64,000 nucleotides of DNA from Trichomonas tenax (lineage: Eukaryota > Parabasalia > Trichomonadida > Trichomonadidae), in assembly GCA_023091735.1 (NCBI GenBank), contig JALKBU010000009.1:1-64000 (forward strand), written 5' to 3'. Position 1 is the first letter of the stretch, and each line of letters opens with the position of its first letter. This document shows, one piece after another, positions 22,751-31,619 of the stretch. The notes under the pieces are model-generated. The model was not told where the DNA came from, did no database searches, and saw nothing but the letters and a program-made list of their open reading frames with translations. The position numbers were made by a program, and so were the translations under genes.

Positions 22751-22862
22751 ATTTGAGCGAATATCGATGACACCAACAGTCAGCAAACCATGATACACGA
22801 AGAAGAGCTTCGTATTTGTGTTTTGTGGACTGTTGATGCGTTGATTATGATGAAATTGCGAG
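22751..22862. repeat. Imperfect hairpin, ~110 nt
   Basis: Core 22774-22835: CAACAGTC...ACACGAAGA pairs with TTCGTATTTGTG...GACTGTTG. The outer arms (GCGAATATCGATGA / TCATGATGAAATTGCGA-like) extend the stem with mismatches. Confidence 0.6.
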
Positions 22863-23275
22863 AAAATCGAAGAACTCGTAAATTGTTGAACGACAAGCCA
22901 CTCGCCTTTCACTGGCTAGAGGTACATCTGCATTGATGGCTCTCAAAATCAGCGAAAAACTAGTGGAAAATTCATCAACAAATTGTCTATCGTTCAATAT
23001 TCAATGTACTTTTAAAAAAACTATTAAACTTATTCCATTAGTTAATACTTATAAATTAACCTCAAATCATTGATTTCAACCAATCAAATTTATTGAAAAT
23101 TAATCGATTTTTGAGATTTTTGATAATTTTCATGAAATTTTTGACAATTTTGTTGTCGCAAAATGCGCAGAAAGACAAAAACGAAAATTGGATAATAGAA
23201 ACTATAGCAGATTGTGAGTTCAAATCGTTCACTATCTTTTTCTAACTTTAAACATCATATGTGTCAAAAATTCAA

Positions 23276-23295
23276 TTTTACACGTCATATTGTCA
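23276..23295. promoter_or_regulatory. TGWCNNGTAA element inside the hairpin segment
   Basis: TTTTACACGTCA is the reverse complement of TGACGTGTAAAA, followed by TGTCA. It is the same motif as upstream of protein genes and sits about 110 bases before the densest hairpin group. Confidence 0.45.
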
Positions 23296-23403
23296 AAAAT
23301 ATCAAATTTTCAATATTTTAACATAAAACTGATTCATTTATGGTAAGCATTATGATGTTATTACTAATACTGTTTTTAAAATATAATTACTACTCATTAG
23401 TTA

Positions 23404-23504
23404 CAAATCTTTGCTATCTAGTAACCTTCTCGATGATAAGGTCACCAGCTACTCGATTTGATGATAGAAACACCGAGAAGAGGACTAGATAACAAAAATT
23501 TTGT
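23404..23504. repeat. Imperfect hairpin, ~100 nt
   Basis: GCTATCTAG...CCTTCTCGATG (from 23413) pairs with CACCGAGAAGAGG...CTAGATAAC (to 23493) at about 22 of 26 positions. The flanks continue (TTTG / CAAAA). Confidence 0.7.
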
Positions 23505-23526
23505 TGAGATTTCGAAATTCTGGCTG

Positions 23527-23597
23527 GTGTGTGTGCTATCCCGATGGCACTGTGATGGAACAATCAGCAGAGGCATGGAGATAGCAATCACACACGG
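23527..23597. repeat. Hairpin family copy 1
   Basis: GTGTGTG..CTATCCCGATGGC pairs with GCATGGAGATAGCAATCACACAC. It shares about 45 of 54 central bases with the hairpin at 23754-23826, which keeps the same fold. Confidence 0.7.
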
Positions 23598-23635
23598 AAG
23601 AGTAGCATTTTGAATCGATAATTTTCTCGATTCCC

Positions 23636-23730
23636 AAAGTCTCTGTTTCAGGCTTCATTCTCAGTGTTATTGCCACAGCACAGTTGCTTTAGTGCATCAG
23701 CAATGAGGATGAAGCATGAGACAGAGACTT
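23636..23730. repeat. Imperfect hairpin, ~31-nt arms
   Basis: AAGTCTCTGTTTCAGGCTTC... pairs with ...GAAGCATGAGACAGAGACTT. The arms match at about 26 of 31 positions, with a loop of about 26 nt. Confidence 0.8.
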
Positions 23731-23753
23731 CGGAGGTGTTTTTTTATTCACCA

Positions 23754-23826
23754 CCGTGTGCATGTGCTATCTCAATGACACTGTGATGGAACGATCCGCA
23801 GCGGTATAGAGATAGCACCCACACAG
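23754..23826. repeat. Hairpin family copy 2
   Basis: GTGCTATCTCAATG pairs with the arm ending AGAGATAGCACC. Homologous to copy 1 at 23527 with substitutions spread over both arms; the offset is 227 bases. Confidence 0.7.
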
Positions 23827-23836
23827 AAACTTGTAA

Positions 23837-23880
23837 ACACGAAGGAAATAAATTATCTCATTTTTATTTCTTTGTTTGTG
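23837..23880. repeat. Small imperfect hairpin
   Basis: CACGAAGGAAATAA pairs with TTATTTCTTTGTTTGTG with bulges and a 10-12-nt loop. Confidence 0.45.
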
Positions 23881-23892
23881 ATACATTCTAAC

Positions 23893-23946
23893 GTTATAGT
23901 AGTCACAGGATACTATCTCTAAGTGAAGAATGTGACGTATAAAGCT
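23893..23946. repeat. Small imperfect hairpin
   Basis: TTATAGTAGTCACA and TGTGACGTATAAAG pair with one bulge around a loop of about 26 nt. Confidence 0.4.
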
Positions 23947-23953
23947 CTCAGAC

Positions 23954-24030
23954 GCAATGATTTATGTTTTCTTGCACCAAAGTCAATGTGCTGCACGGTT
24001 GACTTCATGCATGATAAACACAGCAATAAC
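23954..24030. repeat. Imperfect hairpin, ~38-nt arms
   Basis: GTTTTCTTGCACCAAAGTCAA... pairs with GCACGGTTGACTTCATGCAT.... The arms run the whole length with mismatches and a very small loop. Confidence 0.65.
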
Positions 24031-24914
24031 AAATGAAACACATATGGCAACCATAGTAACCTATACATAACACACATATGAACATATACACGTATATAAC
24101 ATATATCTTCTATCCTATGTTTTGGTGAGAAATAGCTGAATCATTCATTCCTTGCGTCGATTATTTTTTGTATACATAAACATCACCCAACTAGCTCAAT
24201 ATTGATAATCACTGTCTGACACACACATGATTGCTATGCATGCAAGTTACACTACATGTCTATAACAATTAAACTCAAAATAAACGTATTTTGTTTCACA
24301 AATATATGGATCAAATTTAAAATATCTGTAAAAACCACAATCAACACCATAACACAGCTTATGCAGACATGTGCAATATAAATCCATTGTGATAGGGCAC
24401 AATTATCGATATTTTCAGTCCTAATTATCTAATGCAATTACACAGTTTCTTCCAACAGTATCATTTGACACCACCATAACATGCCCATGGAGGCAGGCTA
24501 TTAATATGCACAATAAAAAATATATGTTTACTCCAAATTTATCGAGGAAAAAAAGGGTAAATGATAAAGTTATTCCAAAAAATGGGTTACCCTCACTATT
24601 ACGATTATAAATACAACGGATATTCGTTGCAGATGACTGCCTGTAAGCAATATAGGCAAAAGGTATTGAATACGTTTTAATTCTTTGAATTGGCATCATT
24701 CAATGCTTCAAGATGCTCAAAACGGTAAGTCATACCAGGGGCTACAGTGAGAATAACACTGGACATTCGTCGAAATATATTAAAGAAGAAGAAGAAAAAA
24801 AAAGATTTATTGATACTTGCATGCATTTGGCTGACTGAAACGAGCTATGTAAAGACTTCACTTGATCAGGCATCAACATTTGGGTTCAACATTCCCAAAC
24901 TCCGCAAGCCAAAC

Positions 24915-24965
24915 ATTAATGACACTTTTCTGTTTCTTTCAAAAATGCGCGCCAAATTTTTTCCC
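24915..24965 (-). repeat. Right terminal inverted repeat
   Basis: Reverse complement of the left repeat at 20841-20891, with one or two differences. Confidence 0.8.
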
Positions 24966-26249
24966 ACCAATATTTATAAAAAGTCTCATAATGCATTAAA
25001 TTATAAACTTATGTGCATTTCCATGAAAATTTAACTATTTATCAGAGTTCTCAATTTTTTGATTTCTCTGGATTTAACATTTCCTTATGTGACTTCAACA
25101 CTATTATATACAAAGGCATTAGAAATCAAAGAGCTATTTAAAAATATATGTTATCGTTAAATAATATCCGAATATTAGAATTCATTCCAAAAATGTAATA
25201 TTTTAACATAAAACATTAAAAGTATTGTTTTATATAAGCTATAAAATAAGAATAGCCAATTAGAATATGCTAGAAAGTTGTAGATTACGAAAAAGCTATT
25301 TTTTAGTCCAAAATTCCTGCAGAAATAATTTTCTGTTTTGGTTCCATTGCTGCAATACATATGTTTTATCATGAAGTATATCTTCGCTATCCAAGTGGTC
25401 TTTAGTTTATTGTTCACTATGCTCAATAATAAATTTTATGTTCTTGAAATTATGCGAGGCAAAATTTGCCACGTAAAAAGTTTGCAAGACATGTAAATAA
25501 TTTTAAATGGTGACAAATAACATGAGATTTGAATTGTATACAAAAAGGACTATAGAAATAATCATATTTCAAGCCGATAGCTAAAGTTTTTACTTTGAAA
25601 ATTTGTTTCAGCCTGGGAACCAGGTCAACGCATTCTAATCATGGAGTAGTTCAATAATATCAGCAAGATTTGGGAAATAATCCGGAATCAAAATAATTTT
25701 TGGAATAAGCACTAAACAAGCCAAGATTCATATTAGAGATCGCATAGTAAATCTATGGTTACGGTGAAAACGAAAAATAACGAAAAACCTCAAATTGTCA
25801 AAACCTTAATCTCAATTTTGAACGATAAAAATTAAAATAATGATTGTTTGTTCAAAATTGAGATAATATTATGCAAAAATTTGATGAGTGCCATAGTACA
25901 GTATCATGATCTCAAAACAACAAAAATAGCAGCAAAAAAATTTCAGGAGTCGTATATATTTACTTTTGAAAACTTCGAAATTTACAATTGTCACCTTTTT
26001 AATTATATGTTTACCTAATATTTTTATGCATTATTTTTACATTTGGATTATGGATGTCACTTTTCGAAATTATAAATACTAAATTATATATCATATAGGC
26101 ATTAAAATTTTAAAATTTAAATGATATTTACATTGTCACTTTTCACTTGAAACATTGTATATCGATACTGCTATTGGTCATTAATTAAAGTTCAAAATAT
26201 TTTTTTCTTAGAGATTTTTCAATGCGTTGTTTTCAAAAACAATTTATAA
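24966..26249. other. Intergenic upstream of the large membrane-protein gene
   Basis: 1.28 kb AT-rich. Three TGTCACYTTTT blocks (about 25994, 26055 and 26135) precede the next gene. They contain TCACTT initiator-like cores, which may be transcription start or regulatory elements. Nothing else recognised. Confidence 0.4.
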
Positions 26250-28718
26250 ATGCCTTTGATCTCGTTTTCTGGTATCCTTATGTCATGTGCCACTTTCTGG
26301 CAGAACATTGGCATTAATATCAACTTCCCTCAAGTCCCCGTTCCCGATTCTATCAAACGAGTATTTACAATATTGCAAAATTTCTATAACGACATTCTTT
26401 TCAACGTGATTCCGAAAATACCTAAGTTCGATAAACGTGCGCAATTAGTTATTCTCTCGTTAGGACTTACAATAGTTCTCGATGTCGCGATTATGTGGTT
26501 TGTTAACCCAATCTGGCAAACATTTATCCATTTGGGCGATGTGGTTGCCTTCGGTGTCCTTGGATATTTCACAACACAAGGCTTAATGCTATCTTTCGAC
26601 ACAATTACGTTCATTGCAATCGGTATTTCAGCGGCTTGGCTGTTTATAAGATTATTCTTCAAGCTTAAGCAGTACTGCGGACACGAACGTAATATTTCGA
26701 CTATCTCTGAAAACCTCACAAAATATTATTTACATGGAATTATTCCAGGCGTCGAAAAACTTGATAACCTTGATGTCATCAATCAGAGACTCCAAAAGTA
26801 TTCGGGTCTTATAGAAATTATACCTCAAAAACCACCGTGTTGGATTCAAACTTTTCAATTTTTCTTCGGATGTCTATTTATTGCTGCTGGATTTTGGTTT
26901 AGCAATGTATATAAGATTCCTGGAATAGAAGTGCCACCCATAGTTGCAATTTTCGGTCAATATATCACATATATTTTAGGTTCATTTCTTTTGATTCTTT
27001 TCTTCCTCAAATTATGCGAATGTTCTCGCAAGATATTGTTCAAGATCAAAATGTTCATCAAAAGATGGGGGTTAAGACTTCTAATGCTTGCATTAGATCT
27101 TTTGTATGTTCCAATTTTAACGTCTTTCGTCACTCAAATCACACCAATTAGGACAGGCTGCGATCCCGGTTACATGTTCCATGTGAACTATGGAATGGGA
27201 CGCTGGGATTTACTCGAAAATCACTCTCACGTTTGCATACCATGTGGTTTCACAATCGAGAGCGCGTTTCCAGGCTATGAATCAGCCTTAAAAAATAATA
27301 CACTCGATCAATTCATCCAACAGAACGATAGCATCATTAAATTCGCTGAAGGGTTTATAACATCCGATTATAACTATGATTTCCCGTTGAATGGGTCTGA
27401 GATAACGCATTGCAGCAATGTATGCTACAAAGGAAAGACAGAGTTAATGCTTGAAGCTGATACATCACTTAGATGGGTCAAAGAAGTTGTCCAAGTTAAT
27501 GGCGGATCAATCATGTTTACAATCCTCTTCATCATGTTTGGCGTTCCATTCCTTTATCGCTCGCTCATTAAGACGAACTCGTCAATCATGAAAGATATGA
27601 AAGTTTTCGGTAATGATGACCGTGAGAAGTGGCGCAATGCTACAATGAGACTTCATACAACAGGTATTTTCTTGTTTGCTGAGTTTATGTCCATGAACGT
27701 TTTCTGGTCTGTCGGCGTTCTTGTCTACAAGTTTATTGTTATGCTTCTCACAACACTTACACTCTCCGTCAATCCATACATCCTTATTGCCCTTCCTGTC
27801 GTATATCTTTTTATGTTCATCATCTTGTGCAAGAGAAAGCCACACATGAACAAGTTCAACAACGTTTTAGATGGAATTTTGTATTTCCTCAACTTCTTGT
27901 ATTCCTTCGTTCCAATTTTAGCTATCAACGGAATCAAAATACCAATGAAGTTCTTAGTACCTTTCTCATTCGCTATCTTAGTAATTCCATTCATCTCCAT
28001 CGCTTATTTCGTCATTGCATCAATGTGCGCAAAGCCAACAGACGACGATCCAACAGTTGTCCGCAAATTATCTGAAGAAGAGCTCCAAGAGAGATTGGAT
28101 AGAATCCGAGCAAACAAGAGAAAGAAATTCGGCAAGAGAGGTAAGAAGGGAAAGAAAGGAAAGAAGAATAAGAAAGAATCAGACCCATTCCTGTTGGAAG
28201 ATCTTCCACAAATAAACGAATCAAGCGATTTCTTTGATACATCCGATCAAGCATACGCTCCACCTCCAGGTTACCCGCAATACAATGGACAGTATGCATA
28301 TGGCCAATATAACCCAGCGTACCAACAGCAGTATAACCAGCAGAACACATCTGTTGAGGGTCAACCACAGCGGCCAGTAATTCAGCTTTCCAACTTTGGT
28401 GATATCGATGAGACTGATTATTTGCCGGAAGACTACACAACAATCACAATGGAGCAGATCGAATGCATAAATAAGTTCCGGTGGCTCAGTAACGAAGAGA
28501 ACAAGACATTCAAGGTCAACAAGATTGTTCTCGCCCAGAGAATGACTGAAATGTATGATATCTTCGATTTGATCATCGATGGTTCAACAATCGGTAAGTT
28601 AGCTAACTTCCTTACAACAGCTGTCCTCTTCTCCGCTGGTGCTCTTGGTTGGTTCATCTCAGGCTTGATCATCAGATATTCCCAGAGACAAACAGCTGTC
28701 TGCACGAGATACTTCTAA
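26250..28718 (+). CDS. Large multi-pass membrane protein, family not recognised
   Basis: 822 residues. Hydrophobic spans lie near residues 68-92, 95-115, 118-135, 205-222, 232-252, 270-295, 420-440, 470-505, 510-530, 555-575, 580-605 and 790-810, so about 10-12 membrane passes. A lumenal or extracellular Cys-bearing loop (CDPGYMFH...CIPCGF...CSNVCYKG) lies between the sixth and seventh. A lysine/glycine-rich stretch (KRGKKGKKGKKNKK) is followed by a low-complexity Tyr/Gln/Pro segment (YPQYNGQYAYGQYNPAYQQQ) before the last helix. No transporter or channel signature that I recognise. The start ATG lies in TTTATAAATG. Probably a lineage-specific surface or endomembrane protein. Confidence 0.7.
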   Translation: MPLISFSGILMSCATFWQNIGININFPQVPVPDSIKRVFTILQNFYNDILFNVIPKIPKFDKRAQLVILSLGLTIVLDVAIMWFVNPIWQTFIHLGDVVAFGVLGYFTTQGLMLSFDTITFIAIGISAAWLFIRLFFKLKQYCGHERNISTISENLTKYYLHGIIPGVEKLDNLDVINQRLQKYSGLIEIIPQKPPCWIQTFQFFFGCLFIAAGFWFSNVYKIPGIEVPPIVAIFGQYITYILGSFLLILFFLKLCECSRKILFKIKMFIKRWGLRLLMLALDLLYVPILTSFVTQITPIRTGCDPGYMFHVNYGMGRWDLLENHSHVCIPCGFTIESAFPGYESALKNNTLDQFIQQNDSIIKFAEGFITSDYNYDFPLNGSEITHCSNVCYKGKTELMLEADTSLRWVKEVVQVNGGSIMFTILFIMFGVPFLYRSLIKTNSSIMKDMKVFGNDDREKWRNATMRLHTTGIFLFAEFMSMNVFWSVGVLVYKFIVMLLTTLTLSVNPYILIALPVVYLFMFIILCKRKPHMNKFNNVLDGILYFLNFLYSFVPILAINGIKIPMKFLVPFSFAILVIPFISIAYFVIASMCAKPTDDDPTVVRKLSEEELQERLDRIRANKRKKFGKRGKKGKKGKKNKKESDPFLLEDLPQINESSDFFDTSDQAYAPPPGYPQYNGQYAYGQYNPAYQQQYNQQNTSVEGQPQRPVIQLSNFGDIDETDYLPEDYTTITMEQIECINKFRWLSNEENKTFKVNKIVLAQRMTEMYDIFDLIIDGSTIGKLANFLTTAVLFSAGALGWFISGLIIRYSQRQTAVCTRYF

Positions 28719-28956
28719 TTTATACACACTCCATTCTCTATTTGTTTTTCAGAATGGAGATCATAATTGTTTTTAATAAATGTTTTAGATATATATAATT
28801 AACTACTGAATCAAAATAGCAATCATAGAGGCTTTATTTTCAATGGATTTATGGCTTTAAACGCATTAAATTTGAGTTAAAAATGAAAATATAAAAACAT
28901 AATCTATGTCATATACCGATAAAAACTAATATTTACAAAAACAGAGGTTGATGTGA

Positions 28957-29586
28957 TTAAACTTGACTGTAGTTATCAGTGATAGGACGCTTCTTTGAAT
29001 CGTCAGGAAATTGTTTGATTCCACCTGTTAAATGGACGGCCCACAATATAACAGTAGTTCCAATGTTTAGGAAGCAATGAGTAAACAAGCTGTATGCAGC
29101 TCTGCGATAAAATTTTCCTTTATGTAAAGCAATTGCACGCGAGCAAGACCATTCCCTTTGTGTGTTACAGATTGAGGCATTCACCGAATCCTGATAATTG
29201 ATTCCACAACATAACAATTCCGACATAATTTTCTGCCTGCTTAAATCGAATTCTTTAGAGTACCACAAGCGTCCCTTAGTCGAAATATATCCAACAGGAT
29301 CAATTAAATAGTGAATTGCGAAGTTCCACGTGATAAAAGTTACGAAACATGTCAATAATGTAGCACATAATGGATAATAATACGCCTCTTTGAATCTGTA
29401 TCCGAAGAATATTGCAGCAAGGACGAAATGTGACAATGGAAGAAAAAGATGATATAACGTGAAATCTGAAAGCAGCATTGGAATTCCTCCGAGTGACATC
29501 TGTCCAATTTGTGAAATTACGTCGATTGAAGTATAAATTGCAAGTGATAGCAACGCAATCAATGAGAAATAGAATGGTTTATCCAT
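28957..29586 (-). CDS. Tetraspanin-like membrane protein
   Basis: 209 residues with four hydrophobic segments (about 5-27, 45-63, 72-95 and 166-187). The loop between the third and fourth carries CCG at 126-128 plus Cys140 and Cys148, which is the cysteine signature of the tetraspanin large extracellular loop. The short cytoplasmic tail ends NYSQV, a YxxPhi-like sorting signal. Tetraspanins organise surface and exosomal membrane domains and are implicated in trichomonad adherence. Divergent from the GT31-like gene; the 150 bases between hold four TGWCNNGTAA elements. The calling is pattern-based but internally consistent. Confidence 0.75.
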   Translation of the reverse strand: MDKPFYFSLIALLSLAIYTSIDVISQIGQMSLGGIPMLLSDFTLYHLFLPLSHFVLAAIFFGYRFKEAYYYPLCATLLTCFVTFITWNFAIHYLIDPVGYISTKGRLWYSKEFDLSRQKIMSELLCCGINYQDSVNASICNTQREWSCSRAIALHKGKFYRRAAYSLFTHCFLNIGTTVILWAVHLTGGIKQFPDDSKKRPITDNYSQV

Positions 29587-29599
29587 TATGAAATATTTG

Positions 29600-29700
29600 T
29601 CTTGTAAATATTATTTTTGACAAGTAATAATTTTAATGACGCGTAAATTAAATATTTGTCATGTAATATTTTGTAATAGAATTATGACATGTAAAAATGT
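29600..29700. promoter_or_regulatory. Four TGWCNNGTAA elements in a divergent promoter
   Basis: Copies at 29618-29627 (TGACAAGTAA), 29637-29647 (TGACGCGTAAA), 29657-29666 (TGTCATGTAA) and 29685-29694 (TGACATGTAA) lie between the tetraspanin start and the preferred glycosyltransferase start. Confidence 0.6.
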
Positions 29701-29743
29701 CATTTCGGTTTTTTTGACGCGGAATTTTGGAAATTTTTGTCAA

Positions 29744-30655
29744 ATGTTTTACCTTTTTCCTTTTTACTCACTACAGATTCAACAGAAGCGCTGTGCAATT
29801 GGATTCCAAGGCTCGAACGCTACGCTATACAGATTTCACAAATTATCAAAGAAACACATATTAATTCAGCCGGATGACTTTCATCCTTTTCTACTTTTGT
29901 CGAACAACGTTGAAACTGATATACCGACTGAACTACGATGTGATTGTAACGATGAGAGACTTTCTTCACATGGTTTGCCTTGCAGAGTTGACTGCGCAAT
30001 CAAATTTTTTTATTATAATCTCACTGAACCGTGGTTTTTCTTAGGCGGTGATGATGATTGGATGAATTTCAATGCCCTCAACAGACTTTTAGATGCTCTT
30101 GAAGAAATTTATGATCCACTCACAACAAAAATATTCGCTGGAAATCTACAACAGATGAACAACGTGAGCTTTCCGCATGGAGGTCCTGGATGGCTTGCTT
30201 CGAGACACTTCATCAAAACTTTCATTGAAAATGATTTTTCTGTCGAACAAACGTCAACAAGAGATAAATGGATCACTGATGATGTAGCAATGGGAGTGAT
30301 CCTACGTGAGAATTACACAAACTTGCGATTTTGGGCAAATCCTTGGTCTTTAGTTGCATTGCCACATCCTGTTTGGATGAAGGTCTTCCAGACGAGATCG
30401 TGGGATGAGCTCGGTGAATGTCAACACGACGTTCAAAGAGCGAGTGTGAGAGATTTAATAACTGTTCATGTAACACCTTTTAACCCTAAATGGATTGATT
30501 TACTTGAAGTGTTTGCTGAAACACCTTCGTTCGTTAAAATTCAGACCGTGAAATATGTTATGTCTGAATTTTGTAGATGCACTTCGAAATGGTGCGATTT
30601 GCAGATCAGCAAAGAATCAATCAGGAAAAGAATACGTCCTGAAACAGAATTATAG
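29744..30655 (+). CDS. Fringe-like (GT31) glycosyltransferase
   Basis: 303 residues from the ATG at 29744. The frame runs upstream to 29636, but that part overlaps the motif cluster and looks non-coding. Core motifs of Fringe/C1GALT-type enzymes are present: the metal-binding WFFLGGDDDWMN (equivalent to 'W.l..DDDT'), FPHGGPGWLASR (equivalent to 'GGAGyvlS') and WITDDVAMG (equivalent to 'EDv..G'). Such enzymes add sugars to glycoproteins in the Golgi using UDP-sugars. The N-terminus has only a short hydrophobic start (MFYLFPFYSLQ), so the membrane anchor is weak or the start is mis-set. Donor and acceptor cannot be inferred. Confidence 0.7.
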   Translation: MFYLFPFYSLQIQQKRCAIGFQGSNATLYRFHKLSKKHILIQPDDFHPFLLLSNNVETDIPTELRCDCNDERLSSHGLPCRVDCAIKFFYYNLTEPWFFLGGDDDWMNFNALNRLLDALEEIYDPLTTKIFAGNLQQMNNVSFPHGGPGWLASRHFIKTFIENDFSVEQTSTRDKWITDDVAMGVILRENYTNLRFWANPWSLVALPHPVWMKVFQTRSWDELGECQHDVQRASVRDLITVHVTPFNPKWIDLLEVFAETPSFVKIQTVKYVMSEFCRCTSKWCDLQISKESIRKRIRPETEL

Positions 30656-30957
30656 ATTGTTATTGTTATATTAAATTTGTTTTTATATTATTTTTCAATA
30701 TGAAAGCAAACAACTAACTATTCATAATATATGGTCAGGAGCAATTAGATATATTATACTAAAATCATGATAGATAGAATAAAATTATCTAACATTTAAT
30801 TAATACGAGTAATATACAAAATTTCTAATATCGTGTTCTGGGAGTTCACTAAAACATGCTGGCATTACTTATTTGAAGAGAAAATATATTGCCCAAAATA
30901 TTTTTTTTTGTGTTGGATTCTTATTAGCATATAAAGTTGATTCACTATTGCATTTGA
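30656..30957. other. Intergenic, convergent gene ends
   Basis: 302 bases between two gene 3' ends; AT-rich, no feature recognised. Confidence 0.6.
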
Positions 30958-31491
30958 TCACTGCTTTGGTAAGAACATGCTGATTGTCATTTGCTTCGCA
31001 GATTGTTGTTTGAAAGATGGCTTTCGAACTAAACCTGATGTAGTAGGAGCAACAGGTTTCTTTATGTATTGACTTGGTGGCGTGATATTAAACTTATCAT
31101 TGCGGCCAACGTGAAGATCAATAGATTTTTGCTCAGAATTGATTTTGAATGGATTAAATTCATCGAAGTTTTGCATCTCCAAAGGAAACATCATATGCTC
31201 ATCATTATTTTCGAGATTTGGATAATTCTTGAAATGTTCATATGTTTGCAAAACCCAAGGATCGTTAGATTTCGATGCAGCTTCAAGCAGACGGCCATAA
31301 GCACCCGAAAGATCATTGTATTGTTCGTCGTCAAGAAAAAGAACTGTTTGAAGGTAATTACACTGTATATGCGAAGGCAAACTTGGAAATTCATTAACTA
31401 TATCAATCACAATTTCCTTTGTTAACCTTTTTGCTACTTCTTCGAGTCCTCTTGGCTCTAAAAGTTGTTTATTTAACTTACTAATATCCAT
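30958..31491 (-). CDS. NELFA: NELF-A N-domain (HDAg-like) homolog
   Basis: 177 residues. Residues about 22-90 follow the N-terminal helical domain of negative elongation factor A: IVIDIVNEFPSLPSHIQ, a YLQTVLFLDD helix, LSGAYGRLLEAASKSNDPWVL with the conserved DPWVL, and a K-Y-P end. Then MMFPLEMQNFD and TPPSQYIKKP follow, in the same order as 'aMLPLECQYLN' and 'TPPVKHFQLKRKP' in animal NELF-A. NELF-A binds NELF-C and RNA polymerase II to enforce promoter-proximal pausing. The long C-terminal region of animal NELF-A is absent. Divergent from ribosomal eL38, with one TGACATGTAA element between. Order of several motifs makes this fairly strong. Confidence 0.7.
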   Translation of the reverse strand: MDISKLNKQLLEPRGLEEVAKRLTKEIVIDIVNEFPSLPSHIQCNYLQTVLFLDDEQYNDLSGAYGRLLEAASKSNDPWVLQTYEHFKNYPNLENNDEHMMFPLEMQNFDEFNPFKINSEQKSIDLHVGRNDKFNITPPSQYIKKPVAPTTSGLVRKPSFKQQSAKQMTISMFLPKQ

Positions 31492-31540
31492 TTGGCATTT
31501 TTCTCATTTACCAAATATTTTGCCAATAAATAAAATAATT

Positions 31541-31550
31541 TGACATGTAA
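31541..31550. promoter_or_regulatory. TGACATGTAA element between NELF-A and eL38
   Basis: Exact copy of the recurring element, about 50 bases from the NELF-A start and 67 bases from the eL38 start. Confidence 0.5.
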
Positions 31551-31599
31551 TTATCTATATTAAGAGGGCATGTTCTATTAATACAGGGGTGGAGGTTAT

Positions 31600-31619
31600 G
31601 GCTCTTCTTTTTTTTCATG
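31600..31619 (+). promoter_or_regulatory. Pyrimidine-rich start region of eL38
   Basis: TATGGCTCTTC followed by T8C then ATG. TATGGC-CTTTTC occurs at the same place before RPS23. Possibly a ribosomal-protein-specific start or 5' terminal pyrimidine element. Confidence 0.35.

Larger units (their letters stand above)
20841..24965. mobile_element. 4.1 kb segment bounded by ~50-bp terminal inverted repeats
   Basis: The left end (20841-20891) and the reverse complement of the right end (24915-24965) share about 50 bases with only one or two differences, including TTTGGCGCGCATTTTTGAAA and AACAGAAAAGTGTCATTAAT. The two ends are separated by 4 kb that holds no supportable protein gene but many imperfect hairpins. 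Ends beginning GG(G)AAAAAA are reminiscent of Mutator-like terminal repeats. I see no clear target-site duplication. It may be a non-autonomous transposon, or an old one that captured or evolved hairpin DNA. Confidence 0.6.

Noticed and set aside
20841..24965. Polinton/Maverick virus-like element
   Set aside because: Trichomonad genomes carry many of these, but this segment is far shorter than the usual 15-20 kb and encodes no polymerase, integrase or capsid-like gene.
20841..24965. CRISPR array
   Set aside because: The hairpins are different in sequence and irregularly spaced; there are no identical direct repeats and the DNA is eukaryotic.
24747..25034. 95-codon frame crossing the right terminal repeat
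   Set aside because: Starts at a non-convincing codon, has a poly-lysine run from an A-rich tract, and overlaps the inverted repeat.
29744..29790. Intron ending CTCACTACAG near the start of the glycosyltransferase gene
   Set aside because: No matching 5' splice site such as GTATGT upstream; the frame is open without splicing.
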